Assembly (NCBI GenBank): GCA_947452325.1
Contig: CANGCZ010000010.1
Coordinates: forward strand, 1-19,317
Direction of reading: 5' to 3'
DNA: 19,317 nucleotides
Source of the DNA: Comamonadaceae bacterium
GTDB lineage: Bacteria > Pseudomonadota > Gammaproteobacteria > Burkholderiales > Burkholderiaceae_C
Position numbers and translations under genes: made by a program. Positions 8,348 through 16,930 of this stretch are shown here, in pieces. Numbering within the stretch: position 1 is the first letter of the stretch; each line of letters begins with the position of its first letter. The notes beneath the pieces are model-generated. The model was given only the letters and a program-made list of their open reading frames with translations, was not told where the DNA came from and made no database searches.

Positions 8348-8424
8348 GCAGAATGGGTTTTAGGTCAAGGTTGAGGTAACTGTGAAATTATCACCCGCCC
8401 GTGTCTTCGCCGGAATTTAATTAA
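8348..8424. promoter_or_regulatory. divergent intergenic region between yhdP and glnE
   Basis: These 77 bases separate the two divergent genes and must hold the start signals for both, unless glnE is read through from elsewhere. An AT-rich patch, AATTTAATTAAAT, sits just before the glnE ATG, with GGAA 9 bases before it as a likely ribosome binding site. An imperfect palindrome, GTGAAATTATCAC (8382-8394), may be an operator or chance. I see no convincing paired -35 and -10 boxes. Confidence 0.4.
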
Positions 8425-11118
8425 ATGATCAACCTGAGTTACCAAGGGGCAGCGGGTTCTAGGTTGGTGCAAAGGCTGCGTCGGCGCTATGCACAGGACT
8501 TGAACAGTCTGGCGCCCGGCGCGCCGTCACCGTCATTGCTGCAAGATTGCTATGGCAAATTGCTGCACGCTTACCCACTTGCCGCAGATGCTTTGCGGGT
8601 GTTGCGTCAATTGGTCATGGAAAGACTGGTGGTGCTCGATTGTGAACAACAAGCACCATTGTCCGTGGTCACCGATGGCATGACCTGGTTGGCCGAATTC
8701 ACACTGGATGTGGCGTTGAAAGAAGCGGTGGCACGGGTCGCCGTGCGCCACGGCTTGCCACAGCGCGCAGATGGCACGGTCGCCCAACTGTGGGTGGTCG
8801 GCATGGGCAAACTCGGTGCGGCCGAACTGAATGTCTCCAGCGACATTGACCTGGTCTATGTGTATGACGAAGACGGTGTCACCGATGCCGGCGGGCCAGG
8901 TCAGGCGAGCATAGACAACCATGCGTTTTTTGACAAAGTGGTCAAACAACTGTTTCAACTGATCGGCGACACCACCGAGCACGGCCAGGTATTTCGCATG
9001 GACCTGGCTTTGCGCCCCAATGGTGAATCCGGCGCCAGCGTGGTTTCGCTGGCGGCGCTGGAAACCTATTTCCAGGTGCAAGGGCGCGAGTGGGAGCGTC
9101 TGGCCTGGCTCAAAGCGCGCGTGGTGGCACCGGCCCGGGACATGGACAAGGTGCCCGCTTTGCGTGACATCGTCACGCCGTTTGTGTTTCGCCGCTACCT
9201 GGACTACAACGTGATCGAGGCCTTGCGCAGCTTGCACACTCAGATACGTGCGCATGCGCTGCGCCAAAGCGCTGGTCGGCCCGAACGCGCTGACGACGTC
9301 AAACTCGGGCGCGGGGGCATTCGTGAAATCGAATTCACCGTGCAGATGCTGCAAGTGGTGCGCGGCGGCCAGTTCCCTGAGTTGCGCATGCGCCCCAGCT
9401 TGCAGGCTTTGCCGGCGCTGGTGCAGGCGCGGCTCATGCCGGCGCAAACGGCATCAGACTTAGGCCTCGCCTACACGTTTTTACGCCGGGTGGAACACCG
9501 GGTGCAGTACCTGGACGACAAACAAACCCATGTCATACCAACTGATGAGGCTGATGCCGACTGGATCGCCCACAGCCTGGGGCTGGCCGATCGCCATGCC
9601 CTGAGCGTCAAATTGCAACACTGGCGAGATCTGGTGGCACAAGAGTTTGAACGCCTGCTGCGGCCGGTGCAGCATGGCAACAGCCCGGCGGCAGCGCCGC
9701 CTTTGCCACAGCACCTGGACAGTTTGCTCGATAGCTTGAACCCGGCACTGCGCCAGCGGGTCAGCGGCTGGGTGGATTCACCGCGTGTTCGGGCTTTGCG
9801 TGAAGACGCCAGGCAGCGTTTGCTGCGACTGTTGCAACGCACGCAAAGCTGGCTGGACCAGGGCCGAATCACCGAAACCTCGGCGCTGCGCTGGTGCGAC
9901 TGGATGGAGCCGCTGCTGCGGCGTGAAACTTACCTGGCTTTGCTGCTGGAGCGCCCGCAGGTGCACGAGCAATTGCTCAAACTGCTGGACGCCGGTCGCT
10001 GGACCACCGCCTATCTGATGAAGCACCCGGGCGTGATCGACGAACTGGCCGATCCGGCGGTATTGGAAGAACGTTTTGATGCCGTTCAATTGCAAAGCAA
10101 TGTAAGCGCCCGGTACGCGGCCTTGCAAGCGCACGCGGGCGACGACGAGGAAAGCCTGCTGAACTTGCTGCGCCGCGCCCTTCATAACGAATTGTTTTTA
10201 ACCCTCGCGCGCGACGTGCAAGGGCGCTTGACGGTGGAGCAAGTCGCCGATGACTTGAGCTCGCTGGCTGACACCACGGTGCAAATCACTGCGCAATGGG
10301 TTTGGCAACGATTGAAACAGCGGCACCGGGACACGCCGTGTTTCGGCATCATCGGTTACGGCAAATGGGGCGGCAAGGAACTGGGCTACGGCAGCGATTT
10401 AGACATTGTTTTTATTTACCGCGATGAGCATCCGCAAGCCGCCGAAATCTATGCGGCGTTTGCCCGCAAACTGATTCAATGGCTGACCACCCGCACCGGT
10501 GAGGGCGATATGTATGAAATCGACACCGCGCTGCGGCCCAACGGCAACTCGGGCCTGCTGGTCAGCAGCATCGAGGCTTTTGCCGACTACCAGACCCAGC
10601 GCGGCAGCAACACCGCCTGGCTATGGGAGCACCAGGCCATGACGCGCGCGCGGTTTTGTGTCGGCGAGCCGACTCTGCGCGAAGCGTTTGAGCACATACG
10701 ACGTCAGGTGTTGTGTGCGCCGCGTGAGCCGCTTGCCTTGGCCACAGAAATCGTGGCCATGCGCGAGAAATTGCGCTCAGCCTACCCTGTACCGGCAGAC
10801 TTGTTTGATTTCAAACACAGCCCGGGCGGCATGATTGACGCCGAGTTTGCCGTTCAATACCTGGTGCTGGCACACGCGGCCAACCACCTGGGCTTGCAGG
10901 ACAACATAGGCAATATTGGGTTGCTGCTGCATTCAGAAGACATCGGTCTGCTGACCTCTGGCACGGGCAAAGCCGCAGCCACCGCCTATCGGCAGTTACG
11001 CCATTGGCAGCACCAGGCCAGGCTGGATGGGCAAGCCGGGCGCAGTGCAAAAACTGATTTGACGTCTGAGAGCCAGGCTATTTTGGCGCTATGGCGGGCT
11101 GTGTTTAAGCAGAAGTAA
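8425..11118 (+). CDS. glnE: bifunctional glutamine synthetase adenylyltransferase / adenylyl-removing enzyme
   Basis: GlnE adenylylates glutamine synthetase when nitrogen is sufficient and removes AMP by phosphorolysis when it is scarce, under control of PII. The protein is 897 residues, slightly shorter than the 946 of E. coli. Both nucleotidyltransferase domains are present. The N-terminal (removing) domain has GMGKLGAAELNVSSD-I-D with D140 and D142. The C-terminal (transferring) domain has GYGKWGGKELGYGSD-L-D with D658 and D660. Helical PII-responsive linker sequence lies between. A TAA directly before the ATG (8422-8424) makes 8425 the earliest possible start, so the short N-terminus is genuine for this reading. 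The last codons are 53 bases from the proposed start of the peroxidase gene. Confidence 0.97.
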   Translation: MINLSYQGAAGSRLVQRLRRRYAQDLNSLAPGAPSPSLLQDCYGKLLHAYPLAADALRVLRQLVMERLVVLDCEQQAPLSVVTDGMTWLAEFTLDVALKEAVARVAVRHGLPQRADGTVAQLWVVGMGKLGAAELNVSSDIDLVYVYDEDGVTDAGGPGQASIDNHAFFDKVVKQLFQLIGDTTEHGQVFRMDLALRPNGESGASVVSLAALETYFQVQGREWERLAWLKARVVAPARDMDKVPALRDIVTPFVFRRYLDYNVIEALRSLHTQIRAHALRQSAGRPERADDVKLGRGGIREIEFTVQMLQVVRGGQFPELRMRPSLQALPALVQARLMPAQTASDLGLAYTFLRRVEHRVQYLDDKQTHVIPTDEADADWIAHSLGLADRHALSVKLQHWRDLVAQEFERLLRPVQHGNSPAAAPPLPQHLDSLLDSLNPALRQRVSGWVDSPRVRALREDARQRLLRLLQRTQSWLDQGRITETSALRWCDWMEPLLRRETYLALLLERPQVHEQLLKLLDAGRWTTAYLMKHPGVIDELADPAVLEERFDAVQLQSNVSARYAALQAHAGDDEESLLNLLRRALHNELFLTLARDVQGRLTVEQVADDLSSLADTTVQITAQWVWQRLKQRHRDTPCFGIIGYGKWGGKELGYGSDLDIVFIYRDEHPQAAEIYAAFARKLIQWLTTRTGEGDMYEIDTALRPNGNSGLLVSSIEAFADYQTQRGSNTAWLWEHQAMTRARFCVGEPTLREAFEHIRRQVLCAPREPLALATEIVAMREKLRSAYPVPADLFDFKHSPGGMIDAEFAVQYLVLAHAANHLGLQDNIGNIGLLLHSEDIGLLTSGTGKAAATAYRQLRHWQHQARLDGQAGRSAKTDLTSESQAILALWRAVFKQK

Positions 11119-11171
11119 GGGTTTTTCCATGCTTCGTGGACAATAGCCCAAATCTCACGCATGATTCAGAC

Positions 11172-11780
11172 ATGATGATTAAACGCTCAACCCACCACTT
11201 TCTGACACTGATTGCTTGTGTCCTTTTTCTGTCATCGGGTTTGCTGACGCCTGCTGGCGCTCAAAACAACAAGCCCGCCGCCAATGACGCCAAATGCCCG
11301 GCGGTGTTGCAATACACCGTAGACCGATTGCAAGATGAAAAACCACAAAACCTGTGTCAATACGCCGGTCAAGTGGTATTGGTGGTCAATACCGCCAGCT
11401 TTTGCGGCTTCACCCCCCAATACAAAAGTCTCGAAGAACTCTACGCACGCTACAAAGACAAAGGCCTGGTCGTGCTGGGCTTTCCGTCGAACGATTTTTC
11501 CCAAGAACCCGGCAACAACCAAAAGATCGCCGACTTTTGCGAAAACACCTATGGCGTGAAATTTCCCATGTTCAGCAAGACCACGGTACGTGGCGCAGAC
11601 GCCTCGCCGCTGTTCAAGCAACTCACGCAACTGACCGATACCGCGCCCAAGTGGAATTTTTACAAATACCTGATCAGCCGCGACGGCAAACAAGTCAAGA
11701 GCTACAACAGCACCACCGACCCGCTGGAAGCCAAATTCCTGGCTGAAATCGACAAACAACTCAGCGCCAAAACACCTTGA
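11172..11780 (+). CDS. exported glutathione peroxidase family protein
   Basis: This thiol peroxidase of 202 residues reduces hydrogen and lipid hydroperoxides. I chose ATG 11172 (or ATG 11175) because it begins a good signal peptide: MMIKRSTHH, then a hydrophobic stretch to about residue 24, then a likely cut near AGA-Q31. The product would therefore be periplasmic. A GTG at 11136 could add 12 residues but spoils the signal. The peroxidatic Cys is C78 in NTASFCGFTPQY. W161-N162 (KWNFYK) complete most of the catalytic tetrad. The position usually held by Gln (NQF) is D108 in FPSNDF. C123 in DFCENTYGVKFP is the likely resolving Cys, as in thioredoxin-dependent members. Two further cysteines, C42 and C62, lie before the domain core. 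The stop lies one base before the next start, so it probably heads the lipid operon. Confidence 0.92.
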   Translation: MMIKRSTHHFLTLIACVLFLSSGLLTPAGAQNNKPAANDAKCPAVLQYTVDRLQDEKPQNLCQYAGQVVLVVNTASFCGFTPQYKSLEELYARYKDKGLVVLGFPSNDFSQEPGNNQKIADFCENTYGVKFPMFSKTTVRGADASPLFKQLTQLTDTAPKWNFYKYLISRDGKQVKSYNSTTDPLEAKFLAEIDKQLSAKTP

Positions 11781-11781
11781 C

Positions 11782-13083
11782 ATGAACGCCCGGGTAGCGA
11801 TAGTCGGCTCGGGCATTGCTGGCCTGTCTGCGGCATATCACCTGCACGGGCATGCGAGTGTCAGTTTGTTTGAAGCAGGTGACTATTTCGGCGGACACAC
11901 CCATACCGTCGACATCACTTTGCCGGGCAGCAACGGCGATTGCACTTTTGGCGTAGACACCGGTTTTCTGGTTTACAACGAACGCACCTACCCCGGCCTG
12001 ATTGATTTGTTCCAGCAATTAGGCATACAGACTGCCCATTCGGACATGTCGTTTTCAGTGCAAGCGCCCTGGGGCAAAAGCGGACGTACACTGGAGTGGA
12101 ATGGCGCCGACCTCAACAGCGTGTTTGCCCAACGCAGCAACCTGTTGCGCCCCGGATTCTGGTGGCTGTTGCGAGAAATCATTCGCTTTAACAAGTTGTG
12201 TACCCGGCTGGCTCAATCGTATGACGATGGCGCGTTGATGCAGCCCTTGCAGGATTTTCTGGACCACCACGGTTTCGGCGTCAGCTTCAAAGACCATTAC
12301 TTGCTGCCCATGCTGGGTTGCATCTGGAGCTGTCCTACCTCGCAGATGCTGCAATTTCCTGCCGCCACCATGGTGCGGTTTTGCGACAACCACGGCCTCT
12401 TACAAGTGAACAACCGGCCGCAATGGTTCACAGTGCAAGGCGGCGCCAAACATTATGTGCAAGCCATTCTTTCCCGCATTGAGCACACACACCTGAACAC
12501 CCCGGTGCTGTCGATACAGCGTGATGGCCAAGGCGTGGTGTTGCACACCGCACGCGGTTCTGAACGCTTTGACCAGGTGGTGATTGCCACCCACGCTGAC
12601 CAAGGTCTGCGCCTGCTGGCGCAACCCAGCCCCGAGGAACACCGTGTGTTGTCAAGCATAGGTTTTCAGGACAATTTGGCGGTGCTGCACACCGACGCCT
12701 CGGTGATGCCCCAAAAACGACTGGCCTGGGCCGCATGGAACTATGAACGCAGCACCGATACCCACGAAAGCGCACATGTCTGTCTGCATTACTGGTTGAA
12801 CAAACTGCAACCGCTGCCTTTCACACAAGATGTGTTTGTGTCGCTGAATCCGGGCCGCACCATCGCTGCTGCGCATGTGCTCGGGCAATTCGAATACTCA
12901 CACCCGGTGTTTGACCTCGCAGCCATTCAGGCGCAACGCCAATTGGGTCACTTGCAAGGCCAACAACATACCTGGTTTGCCGGTGCTTGGATGGGCTACG
13001 GATTCCATGAAGACGGTTTCAAGGCTGGGAGAGCCGCAGCCCAAGGGATTTTGCAAGCACTGATGGCTGAAGAACCGGCATGA
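11782..13083 (+). CDS. FAD-dependent amine-oxidase-like oxidoreductase (CFA/DUF1365-associated)
   Basis: This 433-residue flavoprotein has an N-terminal dinucleotide fold: G9-S-G-I-A-G14, then E31 at the ribose position (SLFEAGD), then G37-G-H-T-H-T. A C-terminal FAD motif is present in WFAGAWMGYGFHEDGFKAGRAA. This is the NAD(P)/FAD-binding amine oxidase relative regularly found beside DUF1365 and CFA-like genes. Relatives include desaturase/reductase partners acting on methylated acyl chains, as reported (from memory) for furan fatty acid and 10-methyl fatty acid pathways. Its start is one base after the peroxidase stop, and its own stop overlaps the next ATG (ATGA). A role as oxidoreductase on phospholipid acyl chains is inferred; the family assignment is firm. 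Confidence 0.88.
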   Translation: MNARVAIVGSGIAGLSAAYHLHGHASVSLFEAGDYFGGHTHTVDITLPGSNGDCTFGVDTGFLVYNERTYPGLIDLFQQLGIQTAHSDMSFSVQAPWGKSGRTLEWNGADLNSVFAQRSNLLRPGFWWLLREIIRFNKLCTRLAQSYDDGALMQPLQDFLDHHGFGVSFKDHYLLPMLGCIWSCPTSQMLQFPAATMVRFCDNHGLLQVNNRPQWFTVQGGAKHYVQAILSRIEHTHLNTPVLSIQRDGQGVVLHTARGSERFDQVVIATHADQGLRLLAQPSPEEHRVLSSIGFQDNLAVLHTDASVMPQKRLAWAAWNYERSTDTHESAHVCLHYWLNKLQPLPFTQDVFVSLNPGRTIAAAHVLGQFEYSHPVFDLAAIQAQRQLGHLQGQQHTWFAGAWMGYGFHEDGFKAGRAAAQGILQALMAEEPA

Positions 13084-13871
13084 ACACGCCCCTCAACCAC
13101 CAGCCGTTGATAGGCATAGGCGAAGTGCGTCATACACGCCAGCGCCCGCGTCTGCATGCGTTTGCATACCGGACCTGGTTTTTACTGCTGCCCATGCGCA
13201 GCATGGCACGCTGCGGCGGCGGCGCCCTGGCGGTCAACCGCCGCGCGCTGATTTCTTTTCACGATGCCGACCATGGTGATGGACGCGCAACTGCACAAGG
13301 CGGGGCCCTGGCCTGGCTGGACGAACTGCTTGAGGCCCAAGGCATACATGATGCACAAGGTGAAGTCTGGTTACATACCTATGCGCGCGTGCTCGGCTAT
13401 GTGTTCAAGCCGGTCAGCTTCTGGTATTGCCACCGTACCGATGGTTCGCTGGCGGCCATTGTGGCCGAGGTCAACAATACGTTTGGTGAGCGCCATTGCT
13501 ACGTGCTGCCGTCGCCGCGTTACGGCGTCAGCATGACAGCAGACAAAGTGTTTTATGTGTCGCCGTTTTGCCAAGTGCAAGGTAACTATGCGTTTCGTTT
13601 CATGCGCACTGCTGATGCACAAGGCGAGCGCACGGTGGTACGCATAGACCACGGTGATGCAGACGGTCCGCTGATCAGCACCAGCGTCAGCGGCCGCTTA
13701 CAGCCACTCAGCGCTGCGGGCTTGCGCCGTGCTTTGTGGTCGCACCCCATGCACAGCATGGGTGTGATTGCACGTATCCATTGGCAGGCGCTGCAACTGT
13801 GGCTCAAACGCGTCCCTCTGGTCGCCAAACCATCTCCACCCGAACCATTCGCCACCCGTGGCGGCCTTTGA
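13080..13871 (+). CDS. DUF1365 family protein
   Basis: This 263-residue protein is recognised as DUF1365 from its conserved blocks: GEVRHTR...PRLHAFAYR (about 14-31), HTYARVLGYVFKPVSFWYCH (99-118), EVNNTFGERHCY (130-141) and KVFYVSPF (156-163). The His- and Tyr-rich conserved core looks catalytic or ligand-binding, but I know of no proven reaction I can cite with certainty. It starts inside the stop of the FAD gene and ends 17 bases before the methyltransferase start. This family rarely occurs apart from an FAD oxidoreductase and a CFA-like protein. It is therefore very likely a partner or next-step enzyme in acyl-chain modification. Confidence 0.9.
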   Translation: MNTPLNHQPLIGIGEVRHTRQRPRLHAFAYRTWFLLLPMRSMARCGGGALAVNRRALISFHDADHGDGRATAQGGALAWLDELLEAQGIHDAQGEVWLHTYARVLGYVFKPVSFWYCHRTDGSLAAIVAEVNNTFGERHCYVLPSPRYGVSMTADKVFYVSPFCQVQGNYAFRFMRTADAQGERTVVRIDHGDADGPLISTSVSGRLQPLSAAGLRRALWSHPMHSMGVIARIHWQALQLWLKRVPLVAKPSPPEPFATRGGL

Positions 13872-13888
13872 GCACTGCAACCTGGACC

Positions 13889-15112
13889 ATGACCACTTTT
13901 CACTCCTCAGAATATGTTTTGCCCGATCTGGGTAAAGCCGTACCCGCCGCCGCCAGACGCGCACTGGGCATGCTGCAATCCATCAGCAACGGCTGTTTGC
14001 TCATGACCTTGCCCGACGGGCGCTCCCTGCGTTTCGGCCATGAGCACGGTCCGCAAGCCGCTATCGAATTGCACAACTGGCAGGTGTTCGGCGCTGCGCT
14101 GCGTTCAGGTGATATCGGTTTTGCGGAAAGCTATATTGCCGGTGACTGGGACACGCCCGACTTGACCGCCTTGTTGCAGTTGTTGGTGGTCAACCGCCGC
14201 CCCATGGACGACATGATCTTCGGCACCTGGTGGGGACGCCTGGCTTACCAGTTGCGCCACTGGATGCGGCGCAACACCAAAAAGAACAGCAGCAAAAACA
14301 TACACGCGCATTACGACCTGGGCAACGCGTTTTACGGCCTGTGGCTGGATGACAGCATGACGTATTCCTCGGCCTGGTTTGGCGGCAACCTAGATCAAGA
14401 CTTGCAAGCCGCACAACACGCCAAGGTGCGCCGCGCGCTGCGCATGACCAGCGTAGAACCGGGCGCGCGGGTGCTGGAAATCGGTTGCGGCTGGGGCGGC
14501 CTGGCCGACATCGGCGCACGCGAATTCGGTGCACAAATGACCGGCATCACGCTGAGTCCATCGCAACTGGCCTACGCCACCGAACGCCTGCACGCACAGG
14601 CGATTGCCGCTGATTTGCGCTTGCAGGATTACCGCGACACCGACGACGGCCCGTATGACGCTATTTGCTCCATTGAAATGATAGAAGCGGTCGGCCGCGA
14701 ATACTGGCCGACCTATTTCCAGACCATCGCCAGACTGCTCAAGCCCGGCGGCCGCGCTTGTATCCAAAGCATAGTCATTGACGACGCCTTGTTCGAGCGT
14801 TATGCGCTGGGCACCGACTTCATACAACAATATATTTTTCCGGGCGGTTTTCTGCCCAGCAAGCAGACTTTTGTCGCCCAAGCCCGCGCCGCCGGTTTGC
14901 AAGTGATCGATGAATTCGCCTTCGGACTGGATTACGCCGAAACGCTGAAACGCTGGCGTGAATCTTTTGTGCAAATCAAAGACCGGTTGCCTGGCTTGGG
15001 CTTTGACCTGCGCTTTGAGCGCACTTGGCTGTTTTACCTGTGCTATTGCGAAGCTGCTTTTCTGGAACACAACACAGACGTATTGCAGTTCACTTTGCAC
15101 AAACCCGCATGA
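13889..15112 (+). CDS. cyclopropane-fatty-acyl-phospholipid-synthase-like SAM methyltransferase with altered active site
   Basis: This 407-residue protein has the CFA/mycolic-acid methyltransferase fold. The SAM-binding motif VLEIGCGWGGLADIGA spans residues 195-210, with YFQTIARLLKPGG further on and IFPGGFLPS near 316-324. Against E. coli Cfa (aligned from memory), Glu239 corresponds to E266 and Tyr317 to Y349, both kept. Cys139 corresponds to S161 (YSSAWF) and His266 to Q293 (CIQSIV), both changed. These four residues form the bicarbonate site used for ring closure. The protein may therefore transfer a methyl group to an unsaturated acyl chain without making a cyclopropane. The frame is open 51 codons upstream inside DUF1365, but ATG 13889 gives the normal family length. 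The stop overlaps the start of the transporter gene. Confidence 0.9.
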   Translation: MTTFHSSEYVLPDLGKAVPAAARRALGMLQSISNGCLLMTLPDGRSLRFGHEHGPQAAIELHNWQVFGAALRSGDIGFAESYIAGDWDTPDLTALLQLLVVNRRPMDDMIFGTWWGRLAYQLRHWMRRNTKKNSSKNIHAHYDLGNAFYGLWLDDSMTYSSAWFGGNLDQDLQAAQHAKVRRALRMTSVEPGARVLEIGCGWGGLADIGAREFGAQMTGITLSPSQLAYATERLHAQAIAADLRLQDYRDTDDGPYDAICSIEMIEAVGREYWPTYFQTIARLLKPGGRACIQSIVIDDALFERYALGTDFIQQYIFPGGFLPSKQTFVAQARAAGLQVIDEFAFGLDYAETLKRWRESFVQIKDRLPGLGFDLRFERTWLFYLCYCEAAFLEHNTDVLQFTLHKPA

Positions 15113-16389
15113 ACCCAAGCAGCAGCCGTGCCCTGGCGTTGCTGGGCTTGCCTGCCCTGCCGCTGGCATTTGTGGCCTTGCCTTTGTATGTCATCTGGCC
15201 GCATTACTTCGCCACACAGTTCGGCGTGTCCATCGGATTGATCGGCGGATTGTTGCTGATCGCGCGTTTGCTGGACGCGTTATTCGATCCTTTGCTCGGG
15301 CTGGGGGTAGACCGCTTGCTGCAAACCGGCGGCGTTACTTTGTTGCGACGCAGTTGGCTGGTGGCCGTGACCCTGGCCATCGGTTTTCTGGTGCTTTTTT
15401 TTCCACACTGGCTCACCGGCGGCAGCGTCACGATTGACACTTTGTTGTGGCTGGTGCTGGCAGCGCTGGTGGTGAGCTATCTTTCCTACAGCTTTTTAAA
15501 CATTGCTTTGCAAACCTGGGGGGCACGCCTGAACGGGGACACGCACATGCGCAGCCGTTTGGTGGGTTGGCGCGAAGGTCTGGGCCTGGCCGGCGTGATA
15601 TTGGCATCGCAGGTGCCGGGCTGGTGGGGCATAGAAACGCTGGTCAGCGGATTTGTCCTGCTGCTGGGTCTGTCGCTGTGGGCCTGGTGGTACGCGCCTC
15701 GCCCTGTCGCATGGCGTGACGCCGCTGCTTTACCGCTGCGGCAAAGCATGGCGAAACCCTGGCGTAACCCCGGGTTTCGCCGTCTGTTGCTGGTGTTCAT
15801 GCTGAACGGTATCGCGTCTGCCATACCGGCCACGCTGATGCTGTTCTTCGTTGAAGACCGTTTGCAACTGCCGCAGAGCATGCAAAGCCAATTTCTGGGC
15901 GCGTATTTTCTGGCCGCTGCCGTCTCTATGCCGCTGTGGCTGCAATGCATATCGCGTTATGGTTTGCGCCGCAGTTGGCTGGGCGGCATGTTGCTGGCTG
16001 TCACTGTTTTTGTCTGGACACTGAGTCTGGGAGCGGGTGACGAAATGGCCTACACCTCGGTGTGCTTGCTCTCCGGTTTGGCTTTGGGTGTTGACTTGAT
16101 CGCGCCAGGTGCTTTGCTCAACGGCTTGCTGCAACACACCGGCGCTGACACGGCGCACAGTGGCGCTTATTTCGGTTGGTGGCAAGTGGCAACCAAACTG
16201 AATCTTGCGCTGGCTGCCGGGCTGAGCCTGCCCTTGCTGCAATGGCTGGGCTATGCGGCTGGCGCGCGCGATGCCCCGGCTTTGTTGGCGCTCAGCTGGG
16301 CTTACGCTTTGCTGCCCTGTATATTGAAGTTGTTCGCCGGTGTGGTTTTGTTCAAATCCGCCGCCCGTATGCAAGCCATGGAGTCATGA
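15109..16389 (+). CDS. MFS transporter, MFS_2 (melibiose-permease-like) type
   Basis: This 426-residue protein is strongly hydrophobic throughout and fits 12 membrane helices. The segment R53-LLD56-ALFD60-P61-LLGLGVD68-R matches the early-loop signature of the MFS_2/GPH group (R..DA..DP..G...D). The group includes sugar:cation symporters and the animal lysophosphatidylcholine carrier MFSD2A. Its substrate cannot be read from sequence. Because it lies inside a lipid-modification cluster, a lipid or lysolipid substrate is a reasonable guess. It starts within the stop of the methyltransferase gene and ends in an ATGA overlap with the lipoprotein gene. The open frame extends 28 codons upstream, but those overlap the methyltransferase coding sequence in another frame. 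Confidence 0.85.
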   Translation: MNPSSSRALALLGLPALPLAFVALPLYVIWPHYFATQFGVSIGLIGGLLLIARLLDALFDPLLGLGVDRLLQTGGVTLLRRSWLVAVTLAIGFLVLFFPHWLTGGSVTIDTLLWLVLAALVVSYLSYSFLNIALQTWGARLNGDTHMRSRLVGWREGLGLAGVILASQVPGWWGIETLVSGFVLLLGLSLWAWWYAPRPVAWRDAAALPLRQSMAKPWRNPGFRRLLLVFMLNGIASAIPATLMLFFVEDRLQLPQSMQSQFLGAYFLAAAVSMPLWLQCISRYGLRRSWLGGMLLAVTVFVWTLSLGAGDEMAYTSVCLLSGLALGVDLIAPGALLNGLLQHTGADTAHSGAYFGWWQVATKLNLALAAGLSLPLLQWLGYAAGARDAPALLALSWAYALLPCILKLFAGVVLFKSAARMQAMES

Positions 16390-16925
16390 TGCAAAGACGC
16401 ACAATGCTTTTAGCCACCGCTTCAGCGGCGCTCGCCGTGGGTGGCTGCGCCGGTCCCTCGGTGAATGATTACGCCAGTGAGCAACCGGCGCTGGATTTGC
16501 GTCGCTATTTCAACGGCATCGTGGACGCCTGTGGCATATTCACCGACCGTTCCGGCAAAGTGGTCAAACGCTTCACTGTGGTCATGCATTGCAGTTGGAA
16601 TGGCGAGCAAGGTGTGCTCGACGAAGACTTTGTTTACAGCGACGGCACCACCCAAAAACGCATTTGGCGATTGACTCACCAAGGCGACGGACGCTTTAGC
16701 GGCCAAGCCGACGACGTGATCGGCAGTGCACAAGGCCACACGCGCGGCAATGCATTCAACTGGCGCTACACCTTGGCCTTGCCGGTCAGCGGTCAGGTTT
16801 TGCATGTGCAGTTTGACGACTGGATGTATTTGATGAACGAGCAAGTCATGCTGAACAAAGCCTCTATGTCCAAGTTCGGTATTTTTCTGGGTGAAGTGAC
16901 TTTGTCTTTCACCAAACGCGCTTGA
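16386..16925 (+). CDS. DUF3833 family lipoprotein
   Basis: This 179-residue protein begins with a twin-Arg-containing basic start (MMQRRTM), a hydrophobic stretch and a lipobox, V18-G-G-C21, so it should be a lipid-anchored envelope protein. The mature part has RYFNGIVDACGIFTDRSGKV, FTVVMHCSWNG, LDEDFVYSDG and QFDDWMYLM, which match DUF3833. The family looks like a small beta-barrel or lipocalin-like fold, but I know of no assigned function. ATG 16386 overlaps the transporter stop; an in-frame ATG at 16389 is an equally possible start. DUF3833 genes recur with CFA-like and SDR genes in other proteobacteria, which supports a shared lipid task. Confidence 0.88.
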   Translation: MMQRRTMLLATASAALAVGGCAGPSVNDYASEQPALDLRRYFNGIVDACGIFTDRSGKVVKRFTVVMHCSWNGEQGVLDEDFVYSDGTTQKRIWRLTHQGDGRFSGQADDVIGSAQGHTRGNAFNWRYTLALPVSGQVLHVQFDDWMYLMNEQVMLNKASMSKFGIFLGEVTLSFTKRA

Positions 16926-16930
16926 ATCTC

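Noticed and set aside
8533..9447. 304-codon minus-strand frame opposite glnE
   Set aside because: It is fully antisense to the conserved N-terminal domain of GlnE, and its translation shows no recognisable family.
11041..11171. Sigma-E/ChrR-type promoter (TGATC motif) before the peroxidase-lipid cluster
   Set aside because: I searched by eye for TGATC with a suitably spaced -10 and found none. A TTGACG at 11059 has a TATTTT only 14 bases away, too close to be convincing.
13736..13888. 51-codon upstream extension of the CFA-like gene
   Set aside because: It lies inside DUF1365 in another frame; the start at 13889 gives the normal family length.
14390..15169. 259-codon minus-strand frame opposite the methyltransferase
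   Set aside because: It overlaps conserved CFA-like sequence and has no recognisable motif or own start signals.
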